Shown in pieces: positions 22,099-34,765 of a stretch of 64,000 bases of DNA. The stretch is taken from positions 1-64,000 of the forward strand of contig NQMI01000116.1 of NCBI GenBank assembly GCA_002270565.1, read 5' to 3'. The notes under the pieces were generated by a model that saw only the letters and a program-made list of their open reading frames with translations, was not told the origin of the DNA and did no database searches. The stretch is from Stenocarpella maydis. Its lineage: Eukaryota > Ascomycota > Sordariomycetes > Diaporthales > Diaporthaceae. The translations under genes were made by a program, and so were the position numbers. The number at the start of each line of letters is the position of its first letter. Within the stretch, counting starts at the first letter, position 1.

Positions 22099-22979
22099 GG
22101 TGGCCCGTCACGTCTGAACGCGCAGCTGAGGACCTTGGGTCGGGTGGCATGGGTTACAAGGGAAAGCGAGGCTGGCGGGGGACGTTTGGGGGAGGAGAGG
22201 TGAGTTTGGTATTCCACTGTTGACCGAGTTCTCGCGATCCATGTATTGATTGATGGTGCTCCAAAACCCAGGCGCACGGCGCGTCTCCCGCGTCATAGCC
22301 CCTGTATCTTTCTCTGGTGCGCGGGTACTGCGGGTGGTACCAGGGATCATATGTATGTACTTCAGCAGCGTACATGAATACAGTGGCCTCGGACTTAGAA
22401 GCTGCCTTGTAGATATATCCAGCATGAATATTTCTGGAACGGATATATTCCTTGAAATCAGAGATCTCCGAGGCAACAACGGATGGTTCACCAGTATACA
22501 ATCGCGAGGAATCAGACAAAAGCCCCAACATCCTACCGTATAAGCACTCGCAGCTACACCACCCGGGCCTACAACACGGGTGTCTATAACACCAATGCCT
22601 ATAGCTCTACATATCTATGCCTACCTAGTTACAAGGTGTAAATTGTATATGTAGGTTAGGTCTGCGGGTTAGGTAGGTGTTTAGTTGATTGGCCTAGGCC
22701 TCCCAGTGGGAGATACTTCTCGTTGTAGATAGCCATGACGCTACTTAGGTACCAAGGTACATACGTAGTAGTACTTGGTGGCCGATTGTGATCCCTGCGC
22801 GAGCTTGCGTTGTGGCAGGGGCCAGGCTGAGCTTGGGTTTCGTAACAGCTCCTCTGCCTGGTCGCCCGTCTAAAGCTCATTCATCTACACGACGCCCCGA
22901 TCTCTCGAACCCGCTCACCAGCCTGTTCACGACAGCACTCTCCTTCCTCTTATCCCATTACTTACCAAACACCGCCAAG
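22099..22979. other. Divergent promoter region, GCP2 / proteasome alpha-5
   Basis: GCP2 reads left and the proteasome gene reads right from this 0.9-kb gap. It contains GGTACC and TAGGTAGG words around 22620-22770. A GGTGGCCGA near 22778 resembles the yeast proteasome control element GGTGGCAAA at 7 of 9 positions, which is too weak to call. Confidence 0.45.
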
Positions 22980-23868
22980 ATGTTTATGGCACGTTCAGAA
23001 TACGGTCAGCCACCTCCCACCAGCCCCCTCGTCCCTCCCAATCTGCCCCGGCTAACCAAACAGGGACCCAGACCGGGGCATCTCAACCTTCAGCCCCGAG
23101 GGTCGTCTGTTCCAGGTGGAGTACTCCCTCGAGGCCATCAAGCTCGGCAGCACCGCGATCGGCGTCGCCACCAACGAGGGCGTGGTGCTGGGCGTCGAGA
23201 AGCGCGTCACATCCACCCTGCTCGAGACCTCGTCCGTCGAGAAGATTGTCGAGATCGACCGCCACATTGGCTGCGCCATGTCGGGCCTGCAGGCCGACGC
23301 CCGGTCCATGATCGAGCACGCCCGCGTCGAGTGCCAGAGCCATGCCTTTAACTACAACGAGACCCTGCGCGTCGAGTCGTGCACCCAGGCCATCTGCGAC
23401 CTGGCCCTGCGCTTCGGCGAGAGCGCAGACGGCGAGGAGAGCATCATGAGCAGGCCCTTCGGCGTCGCCCTGCTCATCGCAGGCTACGATGAGGACGGCC
23501 CCAGCCTGTACCATGCCGAGCCCAGTGGCACCTTTTACCGCTATGACGCCAAGGCCATTGGCAGCGGGAGCGAGGGTGCCCAGGCCGAGTTGCAGAACGA
23601 GTACCACAAGGTGAGCAGCGGCTTGTTGGCAGCATGCGTGGGGGGGGGGGTCGCAATTCATAACGAACCACAGACTAATGTTCATTATCCTTAGTCTCTC
23701 ACCCTGATAGACGCGGAGACCCTGGTGCTTAAGACCCTTAAGCAGGTGATGGAGGAGAAGCTCGATTCCAAGAATGTGCAGCTAGCGAGCGTGACCAAGG
23801 AGAAGGGCTTCCGGATATACACGGACGAAGAGATGGCCGCTGTCGTCGAACGTCTTCCAGCAAACTAG
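22980..23868 (+). CDS. PUP2: 20S proteasome subunit alpha-5
   Basis: Three exons (22980-23004, 23072-23610, 23695-23868) encode 245 residues. This is one of the seven alpha subunits forming the outer ring of the 20S proteasome. The joined N-terminus [20 protein letters not shown] carries the proteasome alpha-type signature, continuing [16 protein letters not shown]. Later comes [22 protein letters not shown], and the C-terminus ends [21 protein letters not shown], the normal end for this subunit. Intron 1 (23005-23071) begins GTCAGC and uses the CCCAG just before ACCGGGGC; the CAG eight bases earlier would break the frame. Intron 2 (23611-23694) holds a G homopolymer at about 23639-23650. The start has a good context (CCAAG before the ATG). 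The TAG stop is followed at once by another in-frame ATG. Confidence 0.97.
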
Positions 23869-24078
23869 ATGTGCTGGGAGCTGCAAAAGAGGATCGACAA
23901 GGAGCTGGAGGAAAACGCCCGGCTGATACGAGAGGTAGAGAGGCGGAAGGGGAAGCTCGGGGAACTGAGTGAGTTTCTGAAGAACATGATGGCCATTCTG
24001 GAGGTGAACCCTGCCGAGCTTGACACCAATGGGATCTCGGGCGAGCATGGGCCGTCACGACCGGGACAAATGAGATGA
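23869..24078 (+). CDS. Short coiled-coil ORF, in frame just after the proteasome stop
   Basis: This 69-residue frame starts at the base after the alpha-5 TAG and is in the same reading frame. Residues 1-~45 (WELQKRIDKELEENARLIRE, then VERRKGKLGELSEFLKNMM) are a clear amphipathic coiled coil, followed by AILEVNPAELDTNG. Codon choice (GAG, AAG, CTG) is like that of the neighbouring exons, so chance translation of a 3' UTR is unlikely. I do not recognise the family. It could be a separate small protein, the last exon of another transcript that uses the AG of the stop codon as its acceptor, or a read-through tail. Confidence 0.42.
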   Translation: MCWELQKRIDKELEENARLIREVERRKGKLGELSEFLKNMMAILEVNPAELDTNGISGEHGPSRPGQMR

Positions 24079-24349
24079 CGCGGTCACCAGTGAACGACCA
24101 AACAAAAGACAGGGGCCTCCGCTCGTCACGAGTTGTATCATTAGTCTATTGACGATTTAAACGACTAGACAAACCCCCACAGTGGTATCAGACATGAGGG
24201 CTAACACCAAATACCTCCCTCTATAATTAGAAGACCACCACCGTTGACTGACCCCAATACTCTCGTGTATAGTCCCCTGCGACAAAAGGAATGTCCGTCT
24301 CCCAGGGCGGAGCCGACAACATGCACACAAGCCAGACAGACGCTCTATC

Positions 24350-27300
24350 TCAGTCCTCTAAAGTCAGCCTCTCCATGTCGTCCTCAACACTGAGCAATCC
24401 AAAAGCAACGTGCGCCCGGTCCGACCTCTGCAGGACCGGCCTATTCTGCCCCTCGTCCACCTCCTGGATCCTCTCGTCCAGCCTACGCGTGGTCCAGCCC
24501 TGCCGCAGGGCATCTGACTCGGACTCTGGCTCGTACGCCGGCGCGACGCCCATAGCCGCGGCCTTGCGCCAGGCGCCCTCGCAGCCGCTGGCGATCTGGT
24601 CTCCCGTTTGCCACCCGGTGTGCAGCGTTATCAGGTGGAGCAGCCTGATGGCCCATTGCCTCTGGAGCTTCCCCCGATACTATTGCGGGGCTGGTCAGTA
24701 CGCACTGGTCATGCTGCGTGGGACAAAAAAAAGAAGGCCTGGGGAGGGTCTTACCTGGACAGCGCCGACGAATATGGGGAAGCAGCACTCGATCAGTGCC
24801 GAGGACTGCGCCGCGCTGAGCTTGCTCTCAATGGTCAGGTTGCCCGCCACGCCGGCCGCAATCCGCCCGATCTCATCGGCATAGGGGTCTGTCTCCTTGG
24901 CGATCATGTGCGCCGCCACCATCGCGAACGGTGGCATGCTGGGGTGCGCGCGGTGCAGTATGACCAGGCCCATGTAGAAGTTCATCCAGATGCCGGCGAT
25001 GCCGTACTTGCGGTACGTCCAGACCGGGCCGAAGGGCGAGTCCTCGGGCGGGTGGGCGTCGTCGCTGACGGGGTCAAAGTCGGGCCCGAGGCTGCTCTTG
25101 AACAGCCGGAACGCCTGCATTATGTCGGTCCACTCCTCGAGGGCCTTCTTTGTGCCGGTTTCCAGGTCCAAGGCGTCGTGGACCTGCTCAGCCGACGGGT
25201 ATGTCTCCTGCAGGGGACTGAGGCCCCTGGGCAATCTGATACTGCCTCTGCCGGGGAACATGCCAGCAAACAGTGGTGGGGAGTTTTGACTCCTTGGGCT
25301 TGCGCCGGATTCTTGTTCCCTGGCCTTCCTTTTGCGTGGCAAATCCTTGGCGACAAAGTCGCATAGTCGGGCTAAAATGAGGAGGAGATGGTCGAAAGTG
25401 CCATATCTACAAGCAAACGTTAGCTGGGTCAGGTGTATGGGTAGATCAAAAGTCCTTACATCTGGTCGATCCTGTTAATCGGCGCCCGTGGGGGACACTG
25501 CGTCCACAGGTCAAATTCCATACTAGCTTGATGTCAGTCCATCCCCCAGGTTGATGAAAACTGAGGCGGAGGTGTACTTACAACAGCTTTGAAGCCCCCA
25601 GCGTGCTCTGGTATACATCCATCTTGCAGAACCACCAGTATAGATCCATCATGTGCTCGAAGCTTTCGATATCTCTCTCAGTGCACTGCCTCGTCTTTGA
25701 GTTGGCAGCGAGTTCACTCGAGCCGTCCATGAAGTTCACAGGCCTTCCTGACAAGCGAGTGACCAATTCCAAGTCAATGTCGGCGATTTCATGATTCGAA
25801 TTGGTCATATGTGGCAAGAAAGCACCGTGACGGTCTTGTGCGCGGATCGCTGCCAAATGATGCCGCCTCTGCTGATGAATTCCTAGTATTTGTCTGCTCA
25901 TCTCTCGAAATGGAGTCTCCTTGATAAGCTGTCGCGCCCCCAGCAAGTGTGTACACCATTTCTCGTGGTTGCTGCTCCAGACCTCGTAGAAGCCCAATAA
26001 AAGCGTCGCAGCCAGCGTAGCTGGCTCGGCTCTTCTTTTCGCGCTCTGGTAGTTCTTAGAACTGCGACGGGTGCACAAGCCGTAGTGCAACCATGATGCC
26101 GTAGGGACGTCACCGTTCAAGACAGCCATTTGTAGGCTCCCTATCGCGAGTATTGCTTGGAGAAGGGCTGGATGTTGCAGAGACGCGAGAGGCAGAATAT
26201 CTGCAGGGATCAGCCGCGCGATCTTGATAAGTGACCCCGAGGAAATGCCTACTCACACGTCCATATGTGGCGATGAGAAGTCGCAACACCCTCACCCGAG
26301 AACGTTCGTGACGGATCGGCTGGGTTTCGCTCATACATAGACAGCGATGGAGCCGTCATGGTGACAAAGTACCAGAACACCTGAGCTGTCTGTGGATCAT
26401 TGAGGGGTGTATCCGTGGGCGACGGCGAGTAATTGGCCAGTCCGTTCTCGCTGGGGATCCCATAGCACGAAGCCAATTGCGTTCCATACAGGTCGAGGGG
26501 TGCTTGTATACGATCCGGCACTGCAAGCCCGGGTAGCTCAATAGTGCTGGCGGGCGACTGTCCGTCCTCCCCTATGCCAAGCGGAGTCCCCTCGTCGTCA
26601 GTGAACCAGGTGTCCGCTTTGATATCCCTCACTTCGAGCTTGACGGACGGTTGTTGGGAGAAAGGAGGCGATATTGGCAACATTGGTGAGTCGTCAGGCC
26701 TGTCCACACCCTGGAAGTTCGTACGGAGAGGCGGGGCGGACGGCACTGGGCCAGGGGGTAACGGGTGCGTTGTGGAACTTGAGGGGCCATAAAAGCTGAG
26801 CAATTCGGGCTGGTCCATTTGGACCGGGGATTCCATCAATGTAGTAGACTGTTGAGGAAGGAATGGGTCAGGAGACATCTGACCCATTAAGTATTGTGGA
26901 TGGTGAACGCCTAAACCAAGCGCATTTGTGGGACTCGCTCTCGGAAATGCACTGGGATATGTCGCCAGATATTGGCAATGCTCGGCGCTTCCATATTCAA
27001 TGCTAGGAGGCTTCGGCGCAATGAACGGAAGTGGCCCTTGTGACGAGGACGCTTTAACGTGTGCCGAAGACAACTGGGCATTGACGAGAGCCTCGGTCGG
27101 GTCTGGATGATAATGGGGGATTGGTCCGAAGGGCCCTCCAGGAAGCGCACCCATGGGGTTCTTGAAAACGACACGCGTGTTGTAGCCCTCACACTGTCGC
27201 TTCGACTTGATACAGTTCTGACAAATGGGCTTTCCTTCATCGCATTTGATGCGGCGTTTCCGGCACGCTGTTCCGGGTCAGTTCGCGGAGGACTCTGTGG

Positions 27301-27478
27301 GAGCTTTGTAATTCAAAAGGGAATGATTTGACTTACTGAGACACCCGGTCTTTGTTCGCTTCCTGATATTCGTCTTTTTAGGGAGCAACGGATCCTTATT
27401 CGTCGCCGTAGGTAATATATCTCTGGGTCTTAACTCATCCGCCGAGGTGCCCTCGGTCACGACAGCAATTGAATCCAT
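24350..27478 (-). CDS. Zn2Cys6 fungal transcription factor
   Basis: Six exons (27478-27337, 27267-26257, 26200-25582, 25522-25460, 25406-24755, 24679-24350) sum to 938 residues. The binuclear zinc cluster, C-x2-C-x6-C-x6-C-x2-C-x6-C, spans residues 46-73 and is interrupted by intron 1 after the first cysteine, a position common in this class. Basic residues (RKRTKTG) precede it. A Pro/Ser-rich linker (~80-340) leads into a regulatory domain of the Fungal_trans_2 type, with WTYILPLASLQHPALLQAI, a LLGFYEVWSSN segment, and TGWQTGDQIASGCEGAWRKA near the C-terminus. It should act in the nucleus on CGG-type half-sites. Targets are unknown. The GH78 rhamnosidase 4.4 kb away is the nearest metabolic gene, but a link is speculative. 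All five introns have GT...AG ends and preserve the frame. Confidence 0.91.
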
Positions 27479-30400
27479 CTTTGATGATGTTTTGACCAAA
27501 GCCTTCGCAATAACAGACAATTCTTGCCTTTTTTTTCCTTTTTCCTTTTCCTTCTTTCCTTTTTTCCCCCTTCGTTACCAGACGCGTGCCTTGAAATCGG
27601 TACCCAAAAGTCTCCTCACATTCCGGGCTGACACCTGGCACTCAAGGTAGACTGTGCTCCCAGGCAGCGCGGATTCGCGACGGACAAGGAGGCGGGAATG
27701 ACGGAATAGTGCTTGAAGATTGCCGGTTCGCGCTTCCTGAGTGTGTGGTGGGAGGGTGGCTGGATACGACAGCGATACGTTGGGAGGGAAGTAAAGGGGC
27801 AAGACAGTCCGATATAGTTCCGCGGTTGTGCGCAGTTACGAGGAGGGAGCTAGGAGGGCAAGGAGTGCGAAGCACAGGGGGGACGGGCAGACCAGAACAG
27901 TATATAAAGCTGCTCAACAGAGCTGACTGAAACAAGCCAGTGTAACTCGAATGCTACTTGCAGATGCTGGAGGAGGAGATGTCGGTGGGTTCCTGTCCTG
28001 GTCGTATTCAGGTACTTCGTAAAGACTACAGTCCCCGAGAGTAAAGCACAGCCAGCCAAGTCGTTCGTTGACCGGGTTCGATTTGCTTTGCTAGAGACTG
28101 CCTCGCCTCCTCGTGTGAAGTTCAAGCCAGGAAGGAGAACGCGTAGGTGATAGCAGGGCCGTGTGGGACAGCAACACAAGACACAACAGCGCCTCCCCAC
28201 AGCGCAGCCACGGGAGCCGTGCTAACGTGGGATGAGGATCAGTCGAGCGCCAAGTGCTTGTCGAATTGACGGCCCCCAGGGGACAGGGAAACACGTAGGG
28301 CTGCGTGCTAGTGGTTTATGAAGAGGTGTAATATTCATGCAAATGGGTCGGGTCGAGGCCGAGTACAAGAAAGCGGTGGGACACGGGCCCTGGGATGTTG
28401 GTCAAGAGCTGATGGTCTGGGAGATCTCGCACGTAGCGTCAGGCTGAAGGCAGAAGTCGAGTGTAATGTCAATATCTCGGGCGAGAAGGCCTGGCTTCTA
28501 AATACTGCGAGGCGACCACAGTGCAGGCTGTAGGCCCGCTTGGCCCTCCAGATTTATGATATCAGCCCATGCCTATGGGCCATACCCAAGCTTGTCACTA
28601 CGGAACTCATCGAATGTATCTCCGTCTCGATACTGATCGACATGCAACGAAGAGTTAAGTGATGTCCGAGGGAGGGAACGGCGCCGTGCTAGGACCAGGG
28701 AGCCGGAGGAATTGACCAAGATGATGCATGGACAGAGGGGACACGAGACAGAGGGCAGGGACCATGGATGGAGCCGAAAACGACAAGGCGAGAGTGGGAA
28801 GGAGGAAGGACGTATCTCCGTCTGAAGGGGGCCCCAGCCTCGGGAGGATCTTTGCTCAGACGGCGGATGGGCACATCTGGTCCAAGGCCATTGTCGGAGC
28901 CGAGGCCACAGGCGGGCACGGGGAAACAAAAAGCACACCGCATTGTCCCCGTCGAGATGTCTGGGCGGGCTGGCGGACTAGCTAGCTCAGAGCAGACGAC
29001 GTCCTAGGGCATTTGGACTTGTGCGCCCGACGACGGCCAGCAGCAGCACCAAGGGCAGAGGCGAGGGTGTCGGTGTGCGCCGCAGCTCCCTGCGTGGCAG
29101 TAGATCCCATACGGTAGCGCGCCGGATACCTACGTGTGCCATGGGGGCTGTCGACAGACAGACGGGTAGCCATCCATGGCCTCCCATCCTTGGTGGCCGG
29201 CTGGGACGTGTCAGATGGTGTTCCGCGCTGCCGCAGGCTAGATCTGGGGAGACTGGCACGAACCTTGTCGGACGAAGGCATCTAGAAGCAGGCCGAGTCG
29301 GGCAAAGGATGAGCAGGGCGGGCCTCGCTGGCGGGCCTCGACGGGGCGAGTGTCAGGCCAGGAAGCTAGGTGCGGCGGCCAATGGCTGGTGGCATTGTGA
29401 TGAAATCGGTGTTGCACGACTGGGGGCTCTGTGCGACGCAAACCACCGAGGGTGGCAGCAGGAGATCTTGGGTGATCTTGTCTCGTCGTCGTTGCGCCGC
29501 GGCGCTGCTGCGGGCTGGCTGGTCGGCTGGCGTGGCGAGCACGGAGTGGGGAGTGGATTATCTTAGCAAGATCAATAGCATGAGGTACTATGTATGTATA
29601 CACACTAACCGCCTGGGTACTACACCATGCGCCAAGTACACTGTGGAGTAGATATGTACATGGCAAACCCTCCGCACAAACACCAACAGAACCCTGAACC
29701 ACCAGCACAACCCTGGGCGATGATGCTCCGTCAGTCCTCACTCGGTGCCTCGGTAGGTAGGACCTACTACGGACATCTTTTCATCATGTTGTCTTGACAT
29801 GGACATCCCGCCATCCCTTGCAGATTCCACACAGACTCACATGTAAGGCAGGAGAGGATTCGTCTGCATATTGTGGCGTCGGTCCTTTGCAACCAACAAT
29901 GAAAAACTGCCATCGACGGCGGCGAGCTAGGCCCGGCCTGGGCCCGGCAGGATCCTGACCTGACAGGAGCTAGCGGGAACAACGGAACCGGCCGTTTACT
30001 TGGGTACCCACCTGGGGTACCCACCTGGGGCACCCACCTGGGGCACCCACCTAGGGTCCGTCAGCTCTTCGGCCACTTACACGGCGCCCTCCCATTGTTG
30101 GCTCCCTCCTCCTGTCACTTCACATGGGACCGAGTCCCTTGCGCCCTCTACTCTCGTGCCCGCTAGGCCGGCTCGTTCTTTCAGACTCGAGCAGCCAGGC
30201 CCCGCGTACAAATGCAAGATCACTCGTCGAACCGGCTGTCGCGGCTGTCGAAGCTCTGCAAGTCCATCCACGAGGTGTCGCATGCTGCCGCTGCCGCTCG
30301 CTTCGGACGCGACCTGCGAAGGGCCCCGTCGCGCCTAGTTAGCACTGCGCCGTCGTGACGACATTTCTCAGCTTTCTCCCTCCCTCCCTGCCTCCCCGCC

Positions 30401-31832
30401 TCTCGTGTCCCTGCGCCGGGGTCGTCTCCTTGTCAGCGAAGCACTGCCAGTCGGATTCCGCAATCAATACGGAAGTCCAAGACTGACAGTGCCTCGTCGG
30501 ACACATCTATGGGGAGGGGGGCTTCCTCGACTCTCGGCGGGTTCCGAAGCCCGCCACAGAAAGACACACAGACACCGTCCTGGGCGTGTGAGGCCCAAAC
30601 CCTCCCCAACGGTCGATCCGCTAGGCCAGCGCGGCTCGTCTGGCTCTGGCAGTTGGCGGGCCGATGACACTTGACGACCAACACGATTCTCCCCTGTGTT
30701 CCTTCACCCTGGGATCCCTGACGGTGGCTCTTCTTTGCGGCTGGGGGTTCGTCCGCAGCTCGAACCGTCATCGCACTTCCGCACGGGAGCGGCTTGCTTC
30801 TTTATCTTGTACGCCTCCTCGGCGAAAGAGTTTGGGGACGCGTCCTCTGGCCAGAACGGGCCCGTAGAGCTCACGGATGCTCCCTCGTGGCGGGTACGCG
30901 TAGCTCTCACAAGCTTGGGCACGGGGTCCCTCTGCTCCTGGCCATTCGGCTCGACTCCTGGGGCAGCCTCGATTTGTAAGAGGGCACCTTTGGGAGGCCC
31001 GTGGTGACTGGTCGACTTCAATGGGCATCCTCCACCAGGCAGATGAACTCCCCTCGCACCCACTTCCCAGTCTGCTCGTTGTGGCAAGGCCCGCTGGTCA
31101 TTACGGCCGATCCTGTGTCCCACGTTGGGCTACCTCATCAGAGTGCCGCATCACCCAACACGTCCAGATGCTTGTCACTCTCACTAAGGGGGTCACTGGA
31201 CGGCAGTTGGGAGATGGCGTAACCCGGGGGACAATGCAAACTCCAAGCCACAACCACAATGCGACTTTACGTCCGCAACTAGCAGTAGCTTCTTTCCTAG
31301 CTCGCCCCTCCTTCGTACTCCCTCCTCTCCACCCAGCCCAACCAGTTCTGACAGCTACCACGCAGCGCTGGCTACTGCGCCGTTGAGCCGCCGTTGCTCG
31401 TGTATCCATGAGCTACATGGATTAGCCCCGGACCAAGTCCCGGGCCCTCAGATCCCATTCTACTAAGGTTTCCCCCTTCGCTTGGCCGGCCCTGTTCTTT
31501 TTCTGATTTGCTTCGAGTCTGGCCGAAGGAATAGGGAGAACAAAATTGGCACCGAAAGCCGGGGCCAAACACATATCCTCCCAGGCCTACCTCTATTGGA
31601 TGTCGCCCGCTTGTCCCACGGCGCCGGCCGAAGGGCAAGACCGCCATTATCTCCCCTGGCCGGACATAAGGAATCCTTATTCCAACACAGGGGGGCGGGG
31701 CTTGTAGTCTCAGTGTCCCCCGGGGTTGACGTATACGTGGAGCCGTGAACAGACCAACATGAGGCGTATTTCATCCATTCCCATCGAGATCTGTTCCCAT
31801 TCGGAGCTACTTCGTGGTTGCCCTTACTACTA
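27479..31832. other. Gene-poor spacer
   Basis: About 4.4 kb with no supportable gene; several arbitrary frames exist on both strands. A T-rich tract upstream of the Zn2Cys6 start (about 27528-27570) is probably promoter. A 13-base minisatellite lies at 30003-30054. Confidence 0.55.
30003..30054. repeat. 13-bp minisatellite, four copies
   Basis: Four head-to-tail copies of a unit close to GGTACCCACCTGG. Copies 3 and 4 carry C for T at the third position, and copy 4 ends in TAG. It is non-coding. The unit shares GGTACC with palindromic words found elsewhere in the spacers. Confidence 0.92.
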
Positions 31833-34003
31833 CTACGCGGAGTAACTCCACCTGCCACCGCTAACGCCCCTCGCGATCCCACCAGCCAGCGCCACCGACT
31901 CGCCAGCATCGCTCATCAGGGAACCTTCTGTTCCCGGCGGCAACATGACGTCCCCCGCCGTCCCAACGGGCGCCTCGAAGCTGAAGCTCGTGATGGCCCC
32001 TCCGGTGTCGGCCCCAATGTCGACGGCGAAGCCGCCCAGCGTCGTGCTCATCCCCGCGCTCACGGTGCCGAGGCCGCCTGGCAGGGGCGCGATCCTCCAT
32101 GCCCGGCCCAGCGCCGCTGTCAGGTGTATCCCTGCGACGTAGCGGCTCAGCAGGCTCGTCGGCGCCGAGGACCAGCCGTGCGCGTGAGAGATCCTGGCAT
32201 CGTTGGGGTAGGGCGCGTACACGAGAGACCCGTCGGCTGCGTAGCCCTCGATGAAGGTGCTGTTGGTCATACGCGGGTCGTCGAGCATGAAACCCCACTG
32301 CAGGCGCATGAGGCCTAGTGCTCCCGCCGGGTTCCCCCCCACGAGGTGTGCCTCAAGCTCGAACCCCGTTGCAAAGGGCGAGATGGTAGCCGGTGTGGAC
32401 TTCACTTCGGGAGCAGGTGCCCCGTAGGTTCCCCAGCGACCCTGGAGGTTGCTCAAAATAGAAGCCCTTTGTGCGTCACTCTCTGTCATGTTTGCAAGGA
32501 CTGTTTGGATATTAGCGTGTTACTCGTTACTGTCCTCGCGCGGCCTGTTGGGACACCATACCGGCAAAGCTGTTGCCATCCTGAGGAGTCAAGATTGTCG
32601 TTTCATTGTCGGTGTAGAACCCAAGTCCCTCATTCCTTTAATTCTGTCAGTGATCTATCGCATTCCAGAGTCGATAGTTGACAGACGAACCGCAGATTAT
32701 TGAAAAGATATGGGTACAGTATAGGCGGGGTTCTAATTCATACACACCAGAGAAGACTGTTGGCCGCTAGTTTAATTCCGGCCGCGGCAGTTTGATAATC
32801 TGACACTGCAGAACCGTCCCCTAGCACACCTGCGAGTTGTATCCCAAGGTTGAGGGTATGGTACAGGATCGCATTGGCTTCGAGGTTGTGCCCTCCCATG
32901 CCAACTCTGAGCCAGTCCGCGGACGCAGTGACGTTCATCAACCCGCTCGAGTCGACGTTACTGAGCGACCACGCCAAGCCGCGCTTGAATTGGTCCCAGT
33001 AGGTCTGTAGCCATGCTTGGTCTCCGGTGTACCAGTAGTAGTTGTAGACGCCTACTAGGTTGTGCAGGTGATATGTGAAGCTAGTCCGGTTGATGGCGTC
33101 ATGGAAAGGCACGCCGACGTAAGGTAGGATGCCATCTGGTGTCTGAAGGAGGAAGAGGGACTCCACCGAGTTCTTGATTGCGTCCATGGCATTTGTGCTG
33201 TAGGCAACAGCGGGGCCGGAAATGAAGAGATCACCAGGCCAGACGAGGGTATCTCGCTTCGCACCGTCGACGAGGCAGCTGGTTCCATTCGTGATGGTAT
33301 AGTTGTAGTACCACGGCTGTACAGGCGGCTGCACCGGCTTATTGATGTTGATTAGAGCGTCGCCATATCGGGGGTCGATATCGCACAATTGGTTTGTGTA
33401 TGCTCCAGCGTACCAGATCCTGTTGAGCAGCTCATCATTGCTGTGGAAATAGCCCGTGTAGGCCTGCAGATCCTCCTGGGTAGGTGCCGCCGTATAGAGA
33501 ACAGAGAGGCTCGATATTCGAATATCGGTCGCCCCATTGTTGACCAGGGTGAGATATCGGAAGCCGCCCCGAGCATATTGTCTCTCAACAGTATAAGTCC
33601 CAGAGCCCCCTCCCACGGGCAACGGAATGGGTGCATCTAGTCCACTATCCGATATGGCGTCGCTGCCATAGCTGCTGATCCACAGACTCGACTCGGAGAA
33701 GGTCAGCCAAATGGCAGCACTCGGGTCATTGGAGTCCTGGCCAGTCAGGGAGACCTGGCCAGCGATGTTGCGTCCAAAGTCAAGAGTCACAGACGAGTTC
33801 TGTCCGCTTTGGCCTGTCCCTGAGATGGTCACTGCTGTGTTTGCACCGCCGATGAGGCCTTCAGCATTATCGACCGTACCACCAACCTGATAAACAGACA
33901 CCGGATACACCGTCCTAGACGATGGAGCCAAGATATACTCGCTATAAGGGACTGCGTGGGCAGCCCTAAGGAGCAGCGCACAGGCCAGGTTTCTCAAGAG
34001 CAT
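31833..34003 (-). CDS. Secreted alpha-L-rhamnosidase, GH78 family
   Basis: Three exons (34003-32748, 32635-32562, 32500-31833) encode 665 residues. The enzyme would release terminal alpha-L-rhamnose from plant rhamnosides or pectic side chains outside the cell. A signal peptide is evident (LLRNLACALLLRAAHA, cut near residue 17). The GH78 signatures DGAKRDTLVWPGDLFISGP, GVYNYYWYTGDQAWLQTYW, ADWLRVGMGGHNLEANAIL, TPQDGNSFAV and WGTYGAPAPE appear in order, and there are many N-x-S/T sites. The C-terminal ~100 residues form the beta-sandwich end. Intron 1 (32636-32747) uses a GTGTGT donor and TTAAAG acceptor to make SLLWNEGLGFYTDNE. Intron 2 (32501-32561) joins NSFA to VLANMT. The start at 34003 was chosen over an in-frame ATG at 34120 because the signal peptide begins there. 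Confidence 0.92.
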
Positions 34004-34725
34004 GTTGAGGCTAAGAAGCCCGGAGCGAGGGTCTCGCCAGGAGAATGTGGAGGCAAGAGATAATGATGACTGGTGCCGAGGGAGGACTTGTGATAGTATC
34101 CACCAAGAGCTCCCATCCACTCCAGTGGTAGGGGCAGGGGTTCTCGGAGCATATATGCTGATGCCGCACAGGCGCTACGAGCTTCTCTCATATTTGCTAT
34201 GGACAGAAAGCCCGCACATGTGTCTCGCATGGACTGCAGCAATTCCAGAAGCAACGAACGGGGCATGGTCACAATGAGCCAGGGTCGTACGTCGGACATG
34301 ATGTCGCAATCTCGGGTTGTCAAGGAGCGTGGACGGGGGGGTTCGTGCTCGAACAGCTTGACTAGTGGGATGCGTGAGGTCGAGGATGTCCCATGCCAGC
34401 ACCGGCGAGTGGCCCACTCCCGCGTCGCATTGGTATGCCATGCATGAGCAATGACGACGGCGGCATGAAGAGCAAGACATCTCGGAGGCATGCTGATAGA
34501 CAGAACCGCAGGCTGCGTAGGCCCATTCGATCTCGCAGCCCCGATCAAAGAGGTGGGCGTCTAGCCTGCAGCAGAACGAGGCGGAATGCGGGGCAGAGGA
34601 GGGAGGGCTGCTTGAGTGTCACCTCACACGAGGGATGCAACAGGGGCGTTGGCCGCCCCGCGGCCTTGAGGCGGGGCCTATTGGGGAGCTGCACCCTGGA
34701 TGATGTGGGGAGAAGGTGTGCGACC

Positions 34726-34765
34726 GCAGGTGCAGTTGCAGGTGCAGGTGCGGATGCGGATGCGG
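34726..34765. repeat. Hexanucleotide GCAGGT/GCGGAT repeat
   Basis: About six to seven units of GCAGGT, GCAGTT or GCGGAT in tandem, in non-coding DNA. Confidence 0.85.

Noticed and set aside
22778..22786. PACE-like proteasome control element
   Set aside because: Only 7 of 9 positions match, a single copy, and the yeast element is not known to be kept in filamentous fungi.
28573..28938. 121-residue minus-strand frame ending in an acidic tail
   Set aside because: The tail looks mildly protein-like, but the rest is Arg/Pro/Ser noise; no splice partner was found.
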